A stretch of DNA of 64,000 nt from Vitrella brassicaformis (lineage: Eukaryota > Sar > Vitrellaceae), in contig CDMY01000295.1 in assembly GCA_001179505.1 (NCBI GenBank), forward strand, positions 251,336-315,335, written 5' to 3'. This document shows positions 62,259-64,000 of this stretch, piece after piece. The notes beneath the pieces are model-generated. The model did no database searches. It worked only from the letters and a program-made list of their open reading frames with translations, and was not told the origin of the DNA. The stretch's first letter is position 1; the number at the start of each line of letters is the position of its first letter. The translations under genes were made by a program, and so were the position numbers.

Positions 62259-63977
62259 TCATTCTATGCCCAGCGACACGAATAGTCCGGTCCTCGATAG
62301 GCACCCCAGCTGCCCCCACTCAAATTGGCAGTCCTGGTCGCCGAGGTGCTCGTTGAAGCCCTTGACCACCCCCACCACACGATACTGGGCCGCCTCGTCC
62401 TTCCGAGCCTTGTGAATCACCTCACGCAACTCCATCGTCTGGCCACCCACATCGCCCACCACAAAGCACTGCAGCGGCACACGCACCATCACGCCGCCCA
62501 CACTGGCCATTCTGCCCACCACCTCCCTGTTGCTGCTCGTCTGTGTGGCCGCCGACTTGACGAAGTGGCCGACGGCCGAGCGCACGCGACGTCTGAGCTG
62601 CGAGTCACCGATCAGGTACTCGTCGATGGCCGCCACAGCAGCGGAAGGGTCGTGCAGGAAAGCGCCAATCTTCCAGCCGATGGCCTCTGCCTCGTGTGGG
62701 CCGAATGCCATGTTGGATGGGGAGGGGTGGGGGTGGGCGCCGTCGTGGTGGGGGGCGAGGGGCAGCAGACGGGCGAGAAGCATCGAGTGGTCGCGCTGGG
62801 GGGCGAGGGCGGCGTTGATGGCCGACATGGTCACATCGGGCAGCTCACTCAGCACTGTGGTGTACTCGGTGAGCACCAGCTGACGACGACGGCGCTGCTC
62901 TCCTGTGGCTGTGGGGATGCGGCTGATGGATGGGGCCGCCCCGGCCCGCAGCAGCGTCCGGGTGATGGTCTTGTGGTGGCGGATCGATCTTTGGCGCCGC
63001 TCCTCCTCTCCCTGGTCCTCGCCCAGCCCGTTTCCATGTCCATGTTGCTGTTGCTGCTCTTGCATGAGATTATCGAGGACCTGCGCAGCCACTGAGAGGG
63101 GTGTCTCGTTGGGCTGGTTCGGGCTCCCTCTGTTGATGTCCTCGGCTGTGAGCTGGCGGCACAGCCAATCAGCCACATAGGGGGAGCCACACCGTGCCGC
63201 CATGTGCAATGGTGTCCTGCCGTAGCGTGTTGCCGTCATTTCGGCGCCGTGGCTGGTGATGAGGTCCAGGTACTGGTCGATGAACTGCTGCGAGAAGGCA
63301 GAACGGGCCATGGCTGCCCAATGGACCAGATTCTCTCCACCGAACCGCTCCTCTGGGAGTGTGCTGTCGTGTTGGATGAGCCGATGATACACCGACAGCA
63401 ACTGCTTCTCCCCCTGACGAGTGACGTGGGGTTGAGGAAGCCGCATCACCGCAAAACCCCGCACGTTGGCCTGGCGCGCCAGCAGGGTCTCGACGGCCGT
63501 CAGATTGCCCGCCGCAACGGCCACTTGGATGGGCCTGGTGTACCCTTGACCCGCATTGACGTCCGCCCCGTCATCGATGAGTGTGTTGATGACGTCACGC
63601 TGCAGCTGCCTGGAGGACCACTGGGGAAGGACCACCGGCACGCTAAAGTTAGCATCGCTTTTCGCATAGAGAGATGGGCCGTTTGTTGGACTGTCAATGG
63701 CGAAAGACAGGCAGCCGTATCGCCAGGACGGAGGTAATGTGATGCCGCGGACGCGCAGGCCGCCGATGGCTCTCGGGTCGGCTCCTTGACGTACCAGCCC
63801 TGTGACTTGGTGGCTGGCGTGAGTGAAGTTGCAGCGGATGCAGCCCTCCAACAGCCGTTGGCTCAGAGCACTGACGCCCTCGTCGGGGATGGTGTCGACG
63901 TCATCCAGTCCCTTGCAGTAGGGCGGCACCGCCTGTGTGTAAGGTGCTTGCGATGCGGCGGACAACGACTGAGCCAT
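62259..63977 (-). CDS. Ankyrin-repeat protein, paralogue of the 19730 gene
   Basis: One open frame from the ATG at 63977 (MAQSLSAASQAPY) to TGA at 62259 gives 572 residues. It also stays open to 63992 near the window edge (LLGVMAQSLSAASQ), so an upstream exon, perhaps carrying a signal peptide, cannot be excluded. Ankyrin-like repeats: VINTLIDDGADVNAGQ, AVAAGNLTAVETLLARQANV, GRTPLHMAARCGSPYVADWL and TRTLLRAGAAPSI. A Q/H-rich stretch (QEQQQQHGHGNG) splits two repeats. The last 110 residues form a separate domain (QCFVVGDVGGQ, ELREVIHKARKDEAAQY, CQFEWGQLGCL) shared with the gene at 19730-20922. Ankyrin repeats mediate protein binding; partner unknown. Confidence 0.85.
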   Translation of the reverse strand: MAQSLSAASQAPYTQAVPPYCKGLDDVDTIPDEGVSALSQRLLEGCIRCNFTHASHQVTGLVRQGADPRAIGGLRVRGITLPPSWRYGCLSFAIDSPTNGPSLYAKSDANFSVPVVLPQWSSRQLQRDVINTLIDDGADVNAGQGYTRPIQVAVAAGNLTAVETLLARQANVRGFAVMRLPQPHVTRQGEKQLLSVYHRLIQHDSTLPEERFGGENLVHWAAMARSAFSQQFIDQYLDLITSHGAEMTATRYGRTPLHMAARCGSPYVADWLCRQLTAEDINRGSPNQPNETPLSVAAQVLDNLMQEQQQQHGHGNGLGEDQGEEERRQRSIRHHKTITRTLLRAGAAPSISRIPTATGEQRRRRQLVLTEYTTVLSELPDVTMSAINAALAPQRDHSMLLARLLPLAPHHDGAHPHPSPSNMAFGPHEAEAIGWKIGAFLHDPSAAVAAIDEYLIGDSQLRRRVRSAVGHFVKSAATQTSSNREVVGRMASVGGVMVRVPLQCFVVGDVGGQTMELREVIHKARKDEAAQYRVVGVVKGFNEHLGDQDCQFEWGQLGCLSRTGLFVSLGIE

Positions 63978-64000
63978 CACGCCAAGCAACACTCTGCACA

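Overview
The window is 64 kb of a GC-rich, intron-dense nuclear genome from a protist. Nineteen protein genes can be supported. Most are built from many small exons, and I checked reading phase across nearly every junction. Evidence for a photosynthetic alveolate, probably a chromerid such as Vitrella brassicaformis: TTTAGGG telomere-type repeats, a signal-peptide protein with a basic/proline-rich leader of the kind that targets complex plastids, BTB/T1 plus TLDc-like proteins, and TG-rich introns. The species call is inference; the eukaryotic nature is certain (26S proteasome subunit, mitochondrial EF-G, RBR ubiquitin ligase, spliceosomal introns).

Layout. 1-13962 (-) is most of one giant 35-exon PHD-finger gene that runs off the left edge and carries a C/D snoRNA-like element in its longest intron. 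14482-16362 (+) and 16696-19110 (-) are low-complexity and coiled-coil proteins. 19730-20922 (+) is an ankyrin-type gene whose frame changes internally. 21585-22278 (-) is a small unknown gene. 23933-25819 (-) is proline dehydrogenase and 26061-27353 (+) a histidine-phosphatase/phosphoglycerate-mutase-like enzyme. 28190-30267 (-) is a putative plastid-targeted protein; 30377-34720 (+) is mitochondrial EF-G; 35411-37624 (+) is a secreted glycoprotein. 37625-40362 is repeat-rich intergenic DNA. 40363-41844 (-) and 41888-42532 (+) are two unknown proteins starting 43 bp apart. 42530-44703 holds two copies of a 937-bp sequence around an assembly gap. 44797-48074 (-) is a multi-pass membrane protein; 48252-50171 (+) an RBR E3 ligase; 50718-52734 (-) a BTB/T1-like protein; 52900-55674 (+) an F-box-like unknown; 56270-58670 (-) proteasome ATPase Rpt2; 58938-61610 (+) a BTB/T1 protein with two TLDc-like units; 62259-63977 (-) a second ankyrin-type gene related to the one at 19.7 kb.

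The most striking pattern is above single genes. Sixteen of 18 neighbouring gene pairs alternate strand. The head-to-head pairs are close (43 to 619 bp between start codons) and seven of the eight share an octamer core, TGCGAGCT or GCGAGCTT, in the common spacer. This looks like a bidirectional-promoter architecture with its own core motif, and it is the best candidate here for something undescribed.

Limits: gene models were built by eye from splice signals and phase; there is no transcript or database evidence. Four gaps of exactly 300 N have unknown true size.
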